In this document: positions 1 through 7,413 of the stretch, in pieces
Numbering within the stretch: position 1 is the stretch's first letter
How the letters are laid out: every line of letters starts with the position of its first letter
Assembly: GCF_000472865.1 (NCBI RefSeq)
Contig: NZ_AXAP01000040.1
Location: 1-64,000, forward strand
Reading direction: 5' to 3'
Length of the DNA: 64,000 bases
Source of the DNA: Bradyrhizobium elkanii WSM2783
GTDB taxonomy: Bacteria; Pseudomonadota; Alphaproteobacteria; Rhizobiales; Xanthobacteraceae
Program-made: the position numbers and the translations under genes
The notes under the pieces: model-generated
What the model was told of the DNA's origin: nothing
The model's database searches: none
What the model saw: the letters and a program-made list of their open reading frames with translations, nothing else

Positions 1-54
1 CATCGCATGCTGGTCGATCAAACCCCGTTCAACGCCGCCGCGGCGGCAGCCTGA
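1..54 (+). CDS. C-terminal tail of an unidentified protein (partial)
   Basis: Frame 1 is open from the first base to a TGA at 52-54 and would encode 17 residues ending in a run of alanines. Only the end of the gene lies in the window, so no product can be named. The codon use (GCC, GCG, CTG, GTC) matches the coding style of the neighbouring genes, which is the only support that this is real coding sequence. Confidence 0.45.
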   Translation, partial: HRMLVDQTPFNAAAAAA

Positions 55-406
55 CAGGGAGGCGCACACCAGGTTTTCGGGCGGGTCACCACACCAGGCC
101 TTCTCGAAGCGAAGTCCCTTCGCCGGGACGATGGATCAGGTCAGGCCGTTGCCCACCAGGTGGCTCGTAACCACGCTCCTGTAGATTGGCCGACCGATCC
201 TCTCCAACCCCATCAGGTGGCGGTCTTGCACCGACCCCGTACAGAAGCGAGACCCCGGCGAGTGGATGACGCAAAAAGGGATTGACTGAGCAAGGCCCGT
301 TACAGAAGGGTGGGCAAAGCGAAGCGTGCCCACCTTTCTTGCATCGCCCGTGGATGGTGGGCACGCTGCGCTTTGCCCGCCCTACGGACTACAGGCCGGC
401 GCAGGC
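55..406. other. Intergenic stretch without a convincing gene
   Basis: I see no credible gene here; open frames on both strands are short and have no family resemblance. The right part holds a palindromic repeat (305-385). The left part (about 55-300) is unlike the usual intergenic repeats of this window and could be debris of a mobile element, but I cannot identify it. Confidence 0.5.
305..385. repeat. Palindromic intergenic repeat, family D (GGGTGGGCAAAGCG type)
   Basis: The left arm GGGTGGGCAAAGCG is answered by a right arm reading CGCTTTGCCCGCCC. The same unit recurs at 20942-21021 and 62305-62385. This copy is slightly degenerate: the right arm has CTGCG and CCCGCCC where the others have CTTCG and CCCACCC. 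Confidence 0.85.
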
Positions 407-619
407 CTACTCAGCCAGATCCTCTTCGAGGATCGCCATCTGGAATTGGAACGAGCGATCGTCGTCTTCATCGTCGACGAAGAGGACGCCGACGAACTCC
501 TCGCCGATATAGACTTCGGCGGAGTCGTCTTTCTTGGGCCGCGGCACGACGCGGATCTTCGGATTACCGAAGACGCGCTTGAGATATGCGTCAAGTTTCC
601 TGACTTCCTGAACGTCCAC
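407..619 (-). CDS. DUF3126 family protein
   Basis: A 70-residue acidic protein that I recognise as the short alphaproteobacterial DUF3126 family, function unknown. The N-terminal part (VRKLDAYLKRVFGN) is followed by a beta-rich middle (EVYIGEEFVGVLFVDDEDDD) and ends QFQMAILEEDLAE, matching the family layout over its full length. The start is a GTG preceded by a GGAGA ribosome-binding site about 7 bases upstream. It stands alone, convergent with the unknown gene to its left. Confidence 0.85.
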   Translation of the reverse strand: MDVQEVRKLDAYLKRVFGNPKIRVVPRPKKDDSAEVYIGEEFVGVLFVDDEDDDRSFQFQMAILEEDLAE

Positions 620-749
620 GGGCGGTCTCCAATCGGATCGATGATTTGGGACGGAGTTTTAGGACGGGACGGCGGCAATCGCCAGAGCCTTTTCGGCTCT
701 GGCACAATCTAATATTTGCAATCGAAACGATCGCGAAACACGAGTGAAA

Positions 750-1577
750 TCAAAGCCCGATCGCGTTGAGCATCTGGTCCATGGTGCGCGACGGCTCGGC
801 GCAGCCGGCCTCCCCCACGATCTTCGCCGGTACGCCCGCGACCGTGACGTTGTGCGGTACCGGCTTGACGACGACCGAGCCCGCGGCGATGCGCGCGCAA
901 TGACCAACCTCGATATTGCCGAGGATCTTGGCGCCGGCGCCGATCATCACGCCATGGCGAATCTTCGGATGGCGATCCTCGTTCTCCTTGCCGGTGCCGC
1001 CGAGGGTGACGCCATGCAGGATCGAAACGTCATCGTCGATCACGGCGGTCTCGCCGCAGACAAAACCGGTAGCGTGGTCGAGGAAGATACCGCGGCCAAT
1101 CTTGGCGGCTGGATTGATGTCGGTCTGGAAGACTTCCGACGAGCGGCTCTGCAGATAAGAAGCAAAATCCTTGCGGCCCTTCAGATGGAGCCAGTGTGCG
1201 AGCCGATGCGTCTGCAGCGCATGGAAGCCCTTGAAGTAGAGCAAGGGGTCGATGAAGCGCGAGGTCGCGGGATCGCGGTCGTAGACGGCGACGAGATCGG
1301 CGCGGAAGGCGTTGCCGATATCGGGCTCATCACGCAACGCCTCGTCATAGGTCTGGCGGATCAGATCGCCCGACAGCGCCGAATGGTCGAGCCGCTCGGC
1401 CAGCCGATGCACGATCGAATCTTCCAGGCGCTCGTGATGCAGCACCGCGGAATAGATGAAGGTGGCAAGCTCCGGCTCGCGGCGAACGATCTCCTCGGCC
1501 TCGCTCCTGATCCGGTCCCAGATCGGATCGAGCGCGGCGAGCTTGCCGCCTTGCGGATTGACCTGATGCACTGCCAT
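750..1577 (-). CDS. cysE: Serine O-acetyltransferase
   Basis: Makes O-acetylserine from serine and acetyl-CoA, the committed step of cysteine synthesis, in the cytoplasm. The 275-residue protein has the helical SATase N-terminal domain (about 15-145) followed by a left-handed beta-helix of hexapeptide repeats (about 155-250). Conserved DINPAAKIGRGIFLDHATG spans about 153-171; His168 and His188 (in SILHGVTLGGTGK) fit the catalytic positions. The ATG at 1577 was chosen over an upstream in-frame ATG at 1709 because homology begins just after it and the 44-residue extension looks non-coding. It ends in Leu rather than the C-terminal Ile by which E. coli CysE docks into CysK, so complex formation may differ. 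Confidence 0.93.
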   Translation of the reverse strand: MAVHQVNPQGGKLAALDPIWDRIRSEAEEIVRREPELATFIYSAVLHHERLEDSIVHRLAERLDHSALSGDLIRQTYDEALRDEPDIGNAFRADLVAVYDRDPATSRFIDPLLYFKGFHALQTHRLAHWLHLKGRKDFASYLQSRSSEVFQTDINPAAKIGRGIFLDHATGFVCGETAVIDDDVSILHGVTLGGTGKENEDRHPKIRHGVMIGAGAKILGNIEVGHCARIAAGSVVVKPVPHNVTVAGVPAKIVGEAGCAEPSRTMDQMLNAIGL

Positions 1578-1828
1578 GGCTGGCCTCGCGTGATCTTTGC
1601 AGAGCATGATCTTCTTGGAGAACCGGTCCCCACTTTTCCGGATCATGCCCCAGTTTCGGTGTGCGCTATAGCACGGTTGAGCGACGTTTGTCCCGGTGCG
1701 GTTCGGCAAAGGATAAGCCTCGCTTAACCGCTATGCGGAGACGTCACATCCAATTGGTCGGCATTTGCCGGAAATCAAGCAGGCTTAAGTTCGATTTCCG
1801 TAGAAGAACATTCTCCTGGCGTAGAAGA

Positions 1829-2581
1829 TCATTCTCTTTGCGACAGGAAGTCGATCACGCCGGTCTTGTAGACCTTGTCGCCCACCGCCCGCATGTGATC
1901 GCGGTTCGGGATGGCAAGCACTTGCGACCGCGGGATGACGCGGCCGAGCGCTTCGGCCGAGCCCGCGATCTCGTCATTGCTGCCGACCGCGATCAGGACG
2001 GGCACGTCGATGTCGGCGGCCTCCTGCCGTGTCATCAGCCGCCTCGAGCCGCGCAGGCAGGCGGCGAGCGCAGAGCGGTCGGAGCGGGTCTGATCGGCGA
2101 AGGCACGGAAGGTGCGACCGACCGGATCGGTGACATCCTCCAGCGAGGGCGCCTCCAGCGCGACAGCTACGTTCTCCCCGGGACCGCCGCCCTCGATCAG
2201 GCCGATGCCGATGCCGCCGAGAATTGCCGAGCGCAACCGCTGCGGCTCGTCGTGCGCCAGCACCGCCGTCATCCGCGAGCCCAGCGAATAACCCATGATA
2301 TCCGCGCGCGGGATGCCGAGATGATCCATCAGCGCGATCACGTCGCTTGCCATGACGGCGATGTCGTACTCTGCGGGATCGTAGAGCTTGGCGGACTCGC
2401 CGTGGCCGCGATTGTCGAGCGCGATCACGCGGCGGCCATCCTTGCGCAGTTCCGAGACCCAGCCGGGATAGACCCAGTTCACGTTCTTGCTCGAGGCAAA
2501 GCCGTGCACGAGGAAAATCGGATCGCCCTCGCCTTCGTCGAGATAGGCGATCTCAACAGCGCCGTGATGAAAACTCGGCAT
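1829..2581 (-). CDS. Alpha/beta-fold hydrolase
   Basis: A 250-residue single-domain alpha/beta hydrolase. The oxyanion region is FLVHGFASS (about 23-31), the strand DNRGHGES follows (56-63), the nucleophile elbow is GYSLGS with Ser99, the likely acid lies in VGSNDEIAG and the catalytic His in IPNRDHMRAVG near the end. No signal peptide, so cytoplasmic. The fold is certain but the substrate is not; esterase or haloperoxidase-like C-C or C-O hydrolase are all possible. It stands between cysE and a membrane protein with no obvious pathway link. Confidence 0.85.
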   Translation of the reverse strand: MPSFHHGAVEIAYLDEGEGDPIFLVHGFASSKNVNWVYPGWVSELRKDGRRVIALDNRGHGESAKLYDPAEYDIAVMASDVIALMDHLGIPRADIMGYSLGSRMTAVLAHDEPQRLRSAILGGIGIGLIEGGGPGENVAVALEAPSLEDVTDPVGRTFRAFADQTRSDRSALAACLRGSRRLMTRQEAADIDVPVLIAVGSNDEIAGSAEALGRVIPRSQVLAIPNRDHMRAVGDKVYKTGVIDFLSQRE

Positions 2582-2641
2582 CGCGCCTTCCGTTGTTTGA
2601 GGGATTTTCTTGGATTGACGACCGGCGAACGACCGCAGAGC

Positions 2642-3790
2642 TTAGCGGCAGGCGGTAGCGCCCGCCATCGCAGCCTCGGATGGCGCTTGTGCCATCGCGA
2701 GTTGTTTCCGCAAGCGCCGCGCCTTGCTCCGGCGCAGCCATGCCAGCGTCAGGCGTTCGGTGGTCGCCTTGATTGAGGACAGGAAGCCGAACAGCGTCAG
2801 CAGCGCGCCGAACAGCCACATAGTGAGGTTGAAGGCGCCGGCGGCAAGCAGCAGCGCGCCGCGGCCGAACAGTTTCAGGATCGCCCGGGTCTGGCTGCCC
2901 TTCGCTTCCGCGAGCCGCGCGGCGCGCGCGACATCCTTCGGTCCCTCCGCGATCTTGAGCGTCTCCAGCGCGCCGCGGGTGCCGGCTTTTTCGCCGATGC
3001 GCCCGACATCCTTGGCAAGGCGAACCAGAGCCCCGGCCTTTTCCACGCGGAACGCCGCCTTGATCGCGGTCATGGTCTGGCCCGGACGGAGCGCCGAAGC
3101 CGAGGCCATCGCCTCCTGCAGCATCGGCGCATCCACGACCTGGCGCGCCGAGCGGCCGGCCCAGGCCGAGAGCCCCTCGCTGATCCGGCCGACCTTGCGC
3201 GCATCCTTCACCAGCGACAGCCCGGCGCGCACCGGCGCGACACCGCCGACGGAAACATAGGTCGCAGCCGTCACTGCAAGGCCGGCGGCGGCGAGGCCAA
3301 GAATGAGATGATCGGTCTCCTCGCCCATCGCCAGATGCTTGCCTTCGCGCACGACATCCCTGACATCGCCGAAAACAAAAAGATCACCCGCGACCGTGCC
3401 GGACAGGCTGGCGAGATCGTCCGCGGTGCCGGTGACGAGGCCGGTGGCAAAGCGCTTGGCGACATGCGAGGTCGAGCTCGCTTCCGCAACCGCATCGTTC
3501 ACGCGCGTGGTCAGTCCATCGCTGATTGCGACATTCTTCTCACGCGCGAGTTCGAGAAAGCTGTTGGCGAGATCGGCGTCATCAGCAGCCAGCGCCTGCT
3601 CGATATTCTGCTCGATCAGGCGCTCGTCATTCCGTAAAGCAGAACTGATCTGCAGGTCGGCCAATTGCGCCGGCTCGTCTTGTGCGGCCAGCATGGCATA
3701 CGCGTCGCTGGCATACGGCCACAGCGCGACGCCGGCGGCGATGCTCACCAGCATCCCTGCCACCCCTATACTGACCCGCGCTCGCTTCAT
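2642..3790 (-). CDS. Hypothetical membrane protein
   Basis: A 382-residue protein I cannot assign to a named family. It has an N-terminal hydrophobic segment (about 7-30) that could be a signal anchor, a second around 160-190 (HLILGLAAAGLAVTAATYVSVGG) and a hydrophobic C-terminal hairpin around 310-350 (FGRGALLLAAGAFNLTMWLF onward), followed by a basic tail rich in Arg and Lys. The middle is amphipathic and Ala-rich. The frame stays open upstream to 4012, but the ATG at 3790 immediately precedes the hydrophobic segment and is preferred. Probably an inner-membrane protein; function unknown. Confidence 0.7.
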   Translation of the reverse strand: MKRARVSIGVAGMLVSIAAGVALWPYASDAYAMLAAQDEPAQLADLQISSALRNDERLIEQNIEQALAADDADLANSFLELAREKNVAISDGLTTRVNDAVAEASSTSHVAKRFATGLVTGTADDLASLSGTVAGDLFVFGDVRDVVREGKHLAMGEETDHLILGLAAAGLAVTAATYVSVGGVAPVRAGLSLVKDARKVGRISEGLSAWAGRSARQVVDAPMLQEAMASASALRPGQTMTAIKAAFRVEKAGALVRLAKDVGRIGEKAGTRGALETLKIAEGPKDVARAARLAEAKGSQTRAILKLFGRGALLLAAGAFNLTMWLFGALLTLFGFLSSIKATTERLTLAWLRRSKARRLRKQLAMAQAPSEAAMAGATACR

Positions 3791-4026
3791 TCGATAAAAC
3801 CCAGGGTTTTGCTCAACTTGGAAATAGTGTGCCGTTTTTAAGACACAACAGCCCCGACGAAAGAAGGGCTTCTCTCCGACGACAAGATTGTGTCGAATTT
3901 GCATGAGCAAATGGATGGTCGGGGCTCTAGGAATCAACTCCACCCGCCAGTATGGTGCCGGGCATTTCGCAGTGCCGCATCGCGTTAAATTGCGTCCGTC
4001 CGTTATTGCCATCCCAAGGTGAAGAT

Positions 4027-4272
4027 ATGTCCGACCACGTCGTCCCGCACTTCCATAACGATGCCGGAGTCTCGGTGATCGAGATCGGCTCGCAGGAGTT
4101 CATGTGCGTGGGCGCGAACCCGCCGTTCGACCATCCGCATGTGTTCCTCGATCTCGGCAATGACAACGAGATCATCTGCCCCTACTGCTCGACGCTGTAT
4201 CGCTTCGCGCCCGATCTCGCGGCCGGCGAAGCCCGCCCGCCCGAATGCGTGCTGAAGGACAAAGTCGCCTGA
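4027..4272 (+). CDS. Zinc-finger domain protein (zf-CHCC type)
   Basis: An 81-residue protein with the short zinc finger seen in the NDUFS6 subunit of complex I and widespread in alphaproteobacteria. Likely ligands are Cys27 (EFMCVG), a His in the FDHPHVFLDLG segment, and Cys61 and Cys64 in the CPYCSTLYRF motif. An AAGGTGA ribosome-binding sequence lies about 7 bases before the ATG. Complex I assembly or stability is the known role of the eukaryotic relative; the bacterial role here is inferred. The next gene starts 21 bases downstream on the same strand. Confidence 0.85.
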   Translation: MSDHVVPHFHNDAGVSVIEIGSQEFMCVGANPPFDHPHVFLDLGNDNEIICPYCSTLYRFAPDLAAGEARPPECVLKDKVA

Positions 4273-4293
4273 CTGCTCATGGCTGATTGATCC

Positions 4294-5493
4294 GTGGCGA
4301 TCACGCGCACCGTTGTCGTCGCTGGTGCCGGGATCGGAGGACTGACAGCTTCGCTGGCGCTCGCGGCGAAGGGCTTTCGTGTCGTCATCCTGGAAAAGGC
4401 GCCGCGGCTGGAGGAAGTCGGCGCGGGCCTGCAGCTTTCACCCAATGCCAGCAGCGTCCTGGTCGGTCTCGGCCTCGAACCGCGGCTTGCGCCGCGCGCG
4501 GTGACGCCGGAAGCGATCAGCGTTCTCAGCGCGCGCGCGGGTGGCGAGATCGCCCGCCTGCCGCTCGGCGAGGCCGCGAGCACGCGCGCCGGCTCACCCT
4601 ATTGGGTGGTGCATCGCGCCGATTTGCAAGAAGCGCTGCAGGCAGAGGTTGAGGATCATCCCGACATCGAACTCCGCCTGGGCTGGCAGTTCGAGGATGT
4701 CGCCGACCACGCCAGAGGACTGACGGTGGCCGCGCGGTGCGGCGACGCGCGGCAGAATGAGCTGGCGGCGGCGCTGATCGGCGCCGACGGCATCTGGTCG
4801 TCCGTGCGCAGCCGCCTGTTCCCGGAACTGCATCCACGGTTTTCCGGGCTGATCGCCTGGCGCGGCACGCTCGATGCGAAGGCGCTGCCGCGCGAATCCG
4901 CCTCGCCGCGGGTGCAACTCTGGATGGGACCGAACGCGCATCTGGTCGCCTATCCGATCGCCGCAGCACGACGGATCAATGTGGTCGCGATCGTGCCGGG
5001 AACCTGGAACCGGCCGGGCTGGAGCGAGGCCGGCGATGCGGGCGAGATCAAGAACGCGTTCTCCGCCGATTGGCCCGACAGCGCGCGGACGCTGATCGGC
5101 GCGGTCGAGGAATGGCGGCGCTGGGCGCTGTTCACGATGCCCGAGGTCAGCGAATGGAGCGCGGGCGCGGTCGCCCTGCTCGGCGACGCCGTGCACGGGA
5201 TGCTGCCCTTTGCTGCGCAAGGCGCGGGCATGGCGATCGAGGATGCCGCCGTGCTTGCCAATTGCCTCTCTGGCTGCACCGGCGAGGACATCTCCGGCAT
5301 TCCCGCGGCACTGAAGCGCTACACCAGGCTGCGCCGCGGGCGCGTCGATCGGGTGGCGCGCACCGCGCAGCGACAAGGGCGCATCTATCACCTCACAGGA
5401 CCGATGGCGCTGACGCGCGATCTCGTCATCCGGGCGATGGGTCCGCAGCGAATGCTGGCGCGGCAGGACTGGATCTATGATTGGCGGGCGTGA
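4294..5493 (+). CDS. FAD-dependent monooxygenase (salicylate hydroxylase-like)
   Basis: A 399-residue class A flavoprotein hydroxylase. The N-terminal Rossmann dinucleotide motif GAGIGGLTASLALAAKGFRV lies at about 10-29, the DG motif (GADGIWSSVR) around 160-175, and the second FAD motif LLGDAVHGMLPFAAQGAGMA around 300-320. It would hydroxylate an aromatic or heteroaromatic ring using NAD(P)H and oxygen; the substrate is unknown. Start is GTG at 4294, just after the zinc-finger gene, so they may share a transcript. No signal peptide. Confidence 0.9.
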   Translation: MAITRTVVVAGAGIGGLTASLALAAKGFRVVILEKAPRLEEVGAGLQLSPNASSVLVGLGLEPRLAPRAVTPEAISVLSARAGGEIARLPLGEAASTRAGSPYWVVHRADLQEALQAEVEDHPDIELRLGWQFEDVADHARGLTVAARCGDARQNELAAALIGADGIWSSVRSRLFPELHPRFSGLIAWRGTLDAKALPRESASPRVQLWMGPNAHLVAYPIAAARRINVVAIVPGTWNRPGWSEAGDAGEIKNAFSADWPDSARTLIGAVEEWRRWALFTMPEVSEWSAGAVALLGDAVHGMLPFAAQGAGMAIEDAAVLANCLSGCTGEDISGIPAALKRYTRLRRGRVDRVARTAQRQGRIYHLTGPMALTRDLVIRAMGPQRMLARQDWIYDWRA

Positions 5494-5502
5494 AGGCGCG
5501 AT

Positions 5503-5910
5503 TCAGCGCGAACGCGCGCCTCGGGCGGGCGCCGGTGGCACGATCGGCGCCGGCGCCGCCACGATCGTCTCATGGCATCTGTTGCGTCGCCAGTTTTCCT
5601 CGGCGAGCTTCTGCTGCGCGCGCACCGCGACGTAATCGTTGCGGTAGGCCACCTCCGCCACCACGGCGCCGCCGACCCCGGTCTCCGCCTTCGACATCAG
5701 CCCCTGCAACTCCGCCGCGCGCGACGTCAGCGCCGCGCGCTCCGTCTCGAGCTGCTTGCAGTCGTAAAGATCGTATTTCGCGGGATCGACAAAGGCCGGG
5801 CTGAGCGTCTCGCCCATCTGGGCGCAGCCGCAAAGCAGGCCGCCAAGCGCAATCAGCGCGGCGGTCACGGCCGCGTGCGGCGGCAGGTGGAGGAAGGTGC
5901 GGACGGACAT
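5503..5910 (-). CDS. Small secreted lipoprotein, function unknown
   Basis: A 135-residue protein with a hydrophobic signal (about 12-26) and a lipobox LCGC placing the lipidated Cys at residue 29. The mature part contains YDLYDCKQLETERAALTSR, a heptad-like helical stretch, and a second Cys near 108 that could pair with the first, then a Pro/Ala-rich tail. Similar small lipoproteins are frequent in Bradyrhizobium, but I know no function. The ATG at 5910 was chosen because it places the signal peptide at the N terminus; the frame is open further upstream. Confidence 0.72.
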   Translation of the reverse strand: MSVRTFLHLPPHAAVTAALIALGGLLCGCAQMGETLSPAFVDPAKYDLYDCKQLETERAALTSRAAELQGLMSKAETGVGGAVVAEVAYRNDYVAVRAQQKLAEENWRRNRCHETIVAAPAPIVPPAPARGARSR

Positions 5911-6118
5911 GGCGCCTTGATAAACGGTTAAGTGTTGAGATTGGCTAAAGCAGCGGGAAATGTCGGGATTGAGGCTGGGCGGCCACCGCGCAGCGCGATA
6001 CGCAAGACGTCGCGTCGTCGCGTTACGCGTTAAACTGTTGAAATAACGTGTATTCGGCAACAATTATCCTGTTTCCACTTCGTCACCAAACGCGCTAGAT
6101 ATCCTTCTCCCGACGAAC

Positions 6119-6205
6119 GCGGACGTGGCGGAATTGGTAGACGCAAGGGACTTAAAATCCCTCGATGGCAACGTCGTGTGGGTTCGAGTCCCACCGCCCG
6201 CACCA
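6119..6205 (+). tRNA. tRNA-Leu (anticodon UAA)
   Basis: An 87-nt class II tRNA including an encoded CCA. The acceptor arms are GCGGACG and CGCCCGC plus discriminator A, the D arm is GCG-GAATTGGTAGA-CGC, the anticodon stem AGGGA/TCCCT encloses the loop CTTAAAA (anticodon TAA), a long variable arm follows, and the T arm is GTGGG-TTCGAGT-CCCAC. The fifth acceptor pair is an A-C mismatch. It reads UUA leucine codons, which are rare in such a GC-rich genome. Confidence 0.96.
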
Positions 6206-6316
6206 ATCGAATCAGACGAATCTCGCTTTGGCTACGACGACACGACCAGAGCCGGCAAGTCAGCCGGCACATGGCGGTCTGGACCGAGACCACAACCTAC
6301 CAGGAACGAGGATATC

Positions 6317-6577
6317 ATGATGCGCATTCTGGCTTTGGCTATCCTGGCAGTCGTTATGCTCGGCAAGACAACGCCAGCCCAGGCACAGACTTACGATCCG
6401 AACTATCCGGTCTGCCTGCAGATCTACCAGGGCATGGTGGATTACTACTTCGAATGTCGCTACACCTCGATACCCCAGTGTCAGGCATCAGCCTCCGGCC
6501 GGGCGGCTCAGTGCGTGGTCAATCCTTACTATGCCAAGCCCATTCCGCGCAAAAAGCGGCGGACGAGCAGGTCGTAG
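6317..6577 (+). CDS. DUF3551 family small secreted protein
   Basis: An 86-residue protein of the DUF3551 family, known mainly from Bradyrhizobium and relatives. A signal peptide (about 1-23, ending AQA) precedes the family core: TYDPNYPVCLQIYQ, a central Cys pair region (YFECRYTSIPQCQASASGR) and the closing AAQCVVNPYY, followed by a basic tail. The four Cys suggest two periplasmic disulfides. It starts at the first ATG of an ATGATG pair, with a GGAACGAGGA purine-rich ribosome-binding region. Function unknown. It begins 112 bases after the tRNA. Confidence 0.85.
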   Translation: MMRILALAILAVVMLGKTTPAQAQTYDPNYPVCLQIYQGMVDYYFECRYTSIPQCQASASGRAAQCVVNPYYAKPIPRKKRRTSRS

Positions 6578-6911
6578 AGATGAACGTGCGTGCGGTCGCT
6601 TGAGCCAGATTTTTTTTGAGCCCGCCTTGAGACCATGATGCATCCGATCGCATCACTGCACGCCACTCTCACAAGATCGTCCGAAACAACTCGACGCAAA
6701 GCGTAAATCAGCACCGTTTGATTGCTGGCGAGAGCACGAGAACGTTCGAGTTGCGGTGAGGCAACAGCATGCTCGCGCGCGCTCACTCATCACGTTCCCG
6801 TCAGGTGTAGCTGGGATCACATCAACGCCTGCCACCGAAACCTAGTCTTTGCGCGCCGACCGCAATCTTGCGGCTGTCAAATCTCAACGCGTATGGATTG
6901 GAGATGTGACG
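6578..6911. other. Intergenic region, no recognisable gene
   Basis: I find no ORF with family resemblance in these bases. A T-run (TTTTTTTT near 6610-6617) just after the DUF3551 stop could mark the end of its transcript, although the stem preceding it is weak. The right part must carry the signals for the small ORF at 6912. Confidence 0.4.
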
Positions 6912-7085
6912 ATGGCAAGTTCGGAGCAGGATCGGCTTGCGGAGAAGACAGCCTGGATCGGCCGCGTAGCGATCATCATTGGTGTTCTGTTCTTATCGAG
7001 GCTGTTTCTCGTCGCGTTGTACGCCGCCTCGATGTCGCCAGGCACGGCACTCGGCGATTTCGCGACGATGACTCTGTTTCCGTAA
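6912..7085 (+). CDS. Small single-pass membrane protein
   Basis: A 57-residue ORF with one clear transmembrane segment (about 15-38, IGRVAIIIGVLFLSRLFLVA) after a charged N terminus (MASSEQDRLAEKTAW). A GGAG ribosome-binding site lies 7 bases before this ATG, which favours it over an in-frame ATG at 6849. I do not recognise the family. With the small hydrophilic ORF at 7178 it may form a two-gene transcript ending at the terminator at 7362. Confidence 0.5.
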   Translation: MASSEQDRLAEKTAWIGRVAIIIGVLFLSRLFLVALYAASMSPGTALGDFATMTLFP

Positions 7086-7177
7086 ATTCGGACATTAGGG
7101 ACCATCGCCGTGCGCGCAACGGGTGCGGAACATTCTCTCGCCGAAAATGTTGTGATGCAGCATTGGAGTGCGATGAC

Positions 7178-7333
7178 ATGGCGAAAGACTATCCAGAGGA
7201 ACACCAGGCGGCGGAACAGCACCCGGAACCGCAAGAGCAGAAGCAAGAGACGCGCGGGCCGGCTTCGCTGCCGGAACCAGCTCCGCCGCTTCTGAACGAA
7301 GGGTTGGAACGGGTGCGCGAGAGTCACTGCTGA
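7178..7333 (+). CDS. Small acidic Pro/Glu/Gln-rich protein, hypothetical
   Basis: A 51-residue hydrophilic ORF (MAKDYPEEHQAAEQHPEPQE onward) with a GGAG sequence about 10 bases upstream of the ATG. It carries no fold motif; composition suggests an intrinsically disordered peptide. Support comes from its position: it is the last frame before a strong rho-independent terminator and follows another short ORF on the same strand. Confidence 0.4.
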   Translation: MAKDYPEEHQAAEQHPEPQEQKQETRGPASLPEPAPPLLNEGLERVRESHC

Positions 7334-7361
7334 GCGCGGACGAAACCCGCTCGCTCAAATG

Positions 7362-7390
7362 AAATGGCCGGGGCTGAGCCCGGCCATTTT
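7362..7390. terminator. Rho-independent terminator, bidirectional
   Basis: A perfect 11-bp stem (AAATGGCCGGG at 7362-7372 and CCCGGCCATTT at 7379-7389) closes a 6-base loop and runs into T residues on the plus strand and, because the stem begins with AAA, into T residues on the minus strand. It lies between two convergent genes (stops at 7333 and 7414) and can serve both. Confidence 0.9.
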
Positions 7391-7413
7391 GCTTTATCAT
7401 TCGATGAAGCGCC

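Noticed and set aside
744..1727. A 327-codon open frame on the plus strand
   Set aside because: Antisense to cysE, which shows the complete hexapeptide-repeat domain and catalytic histidines.
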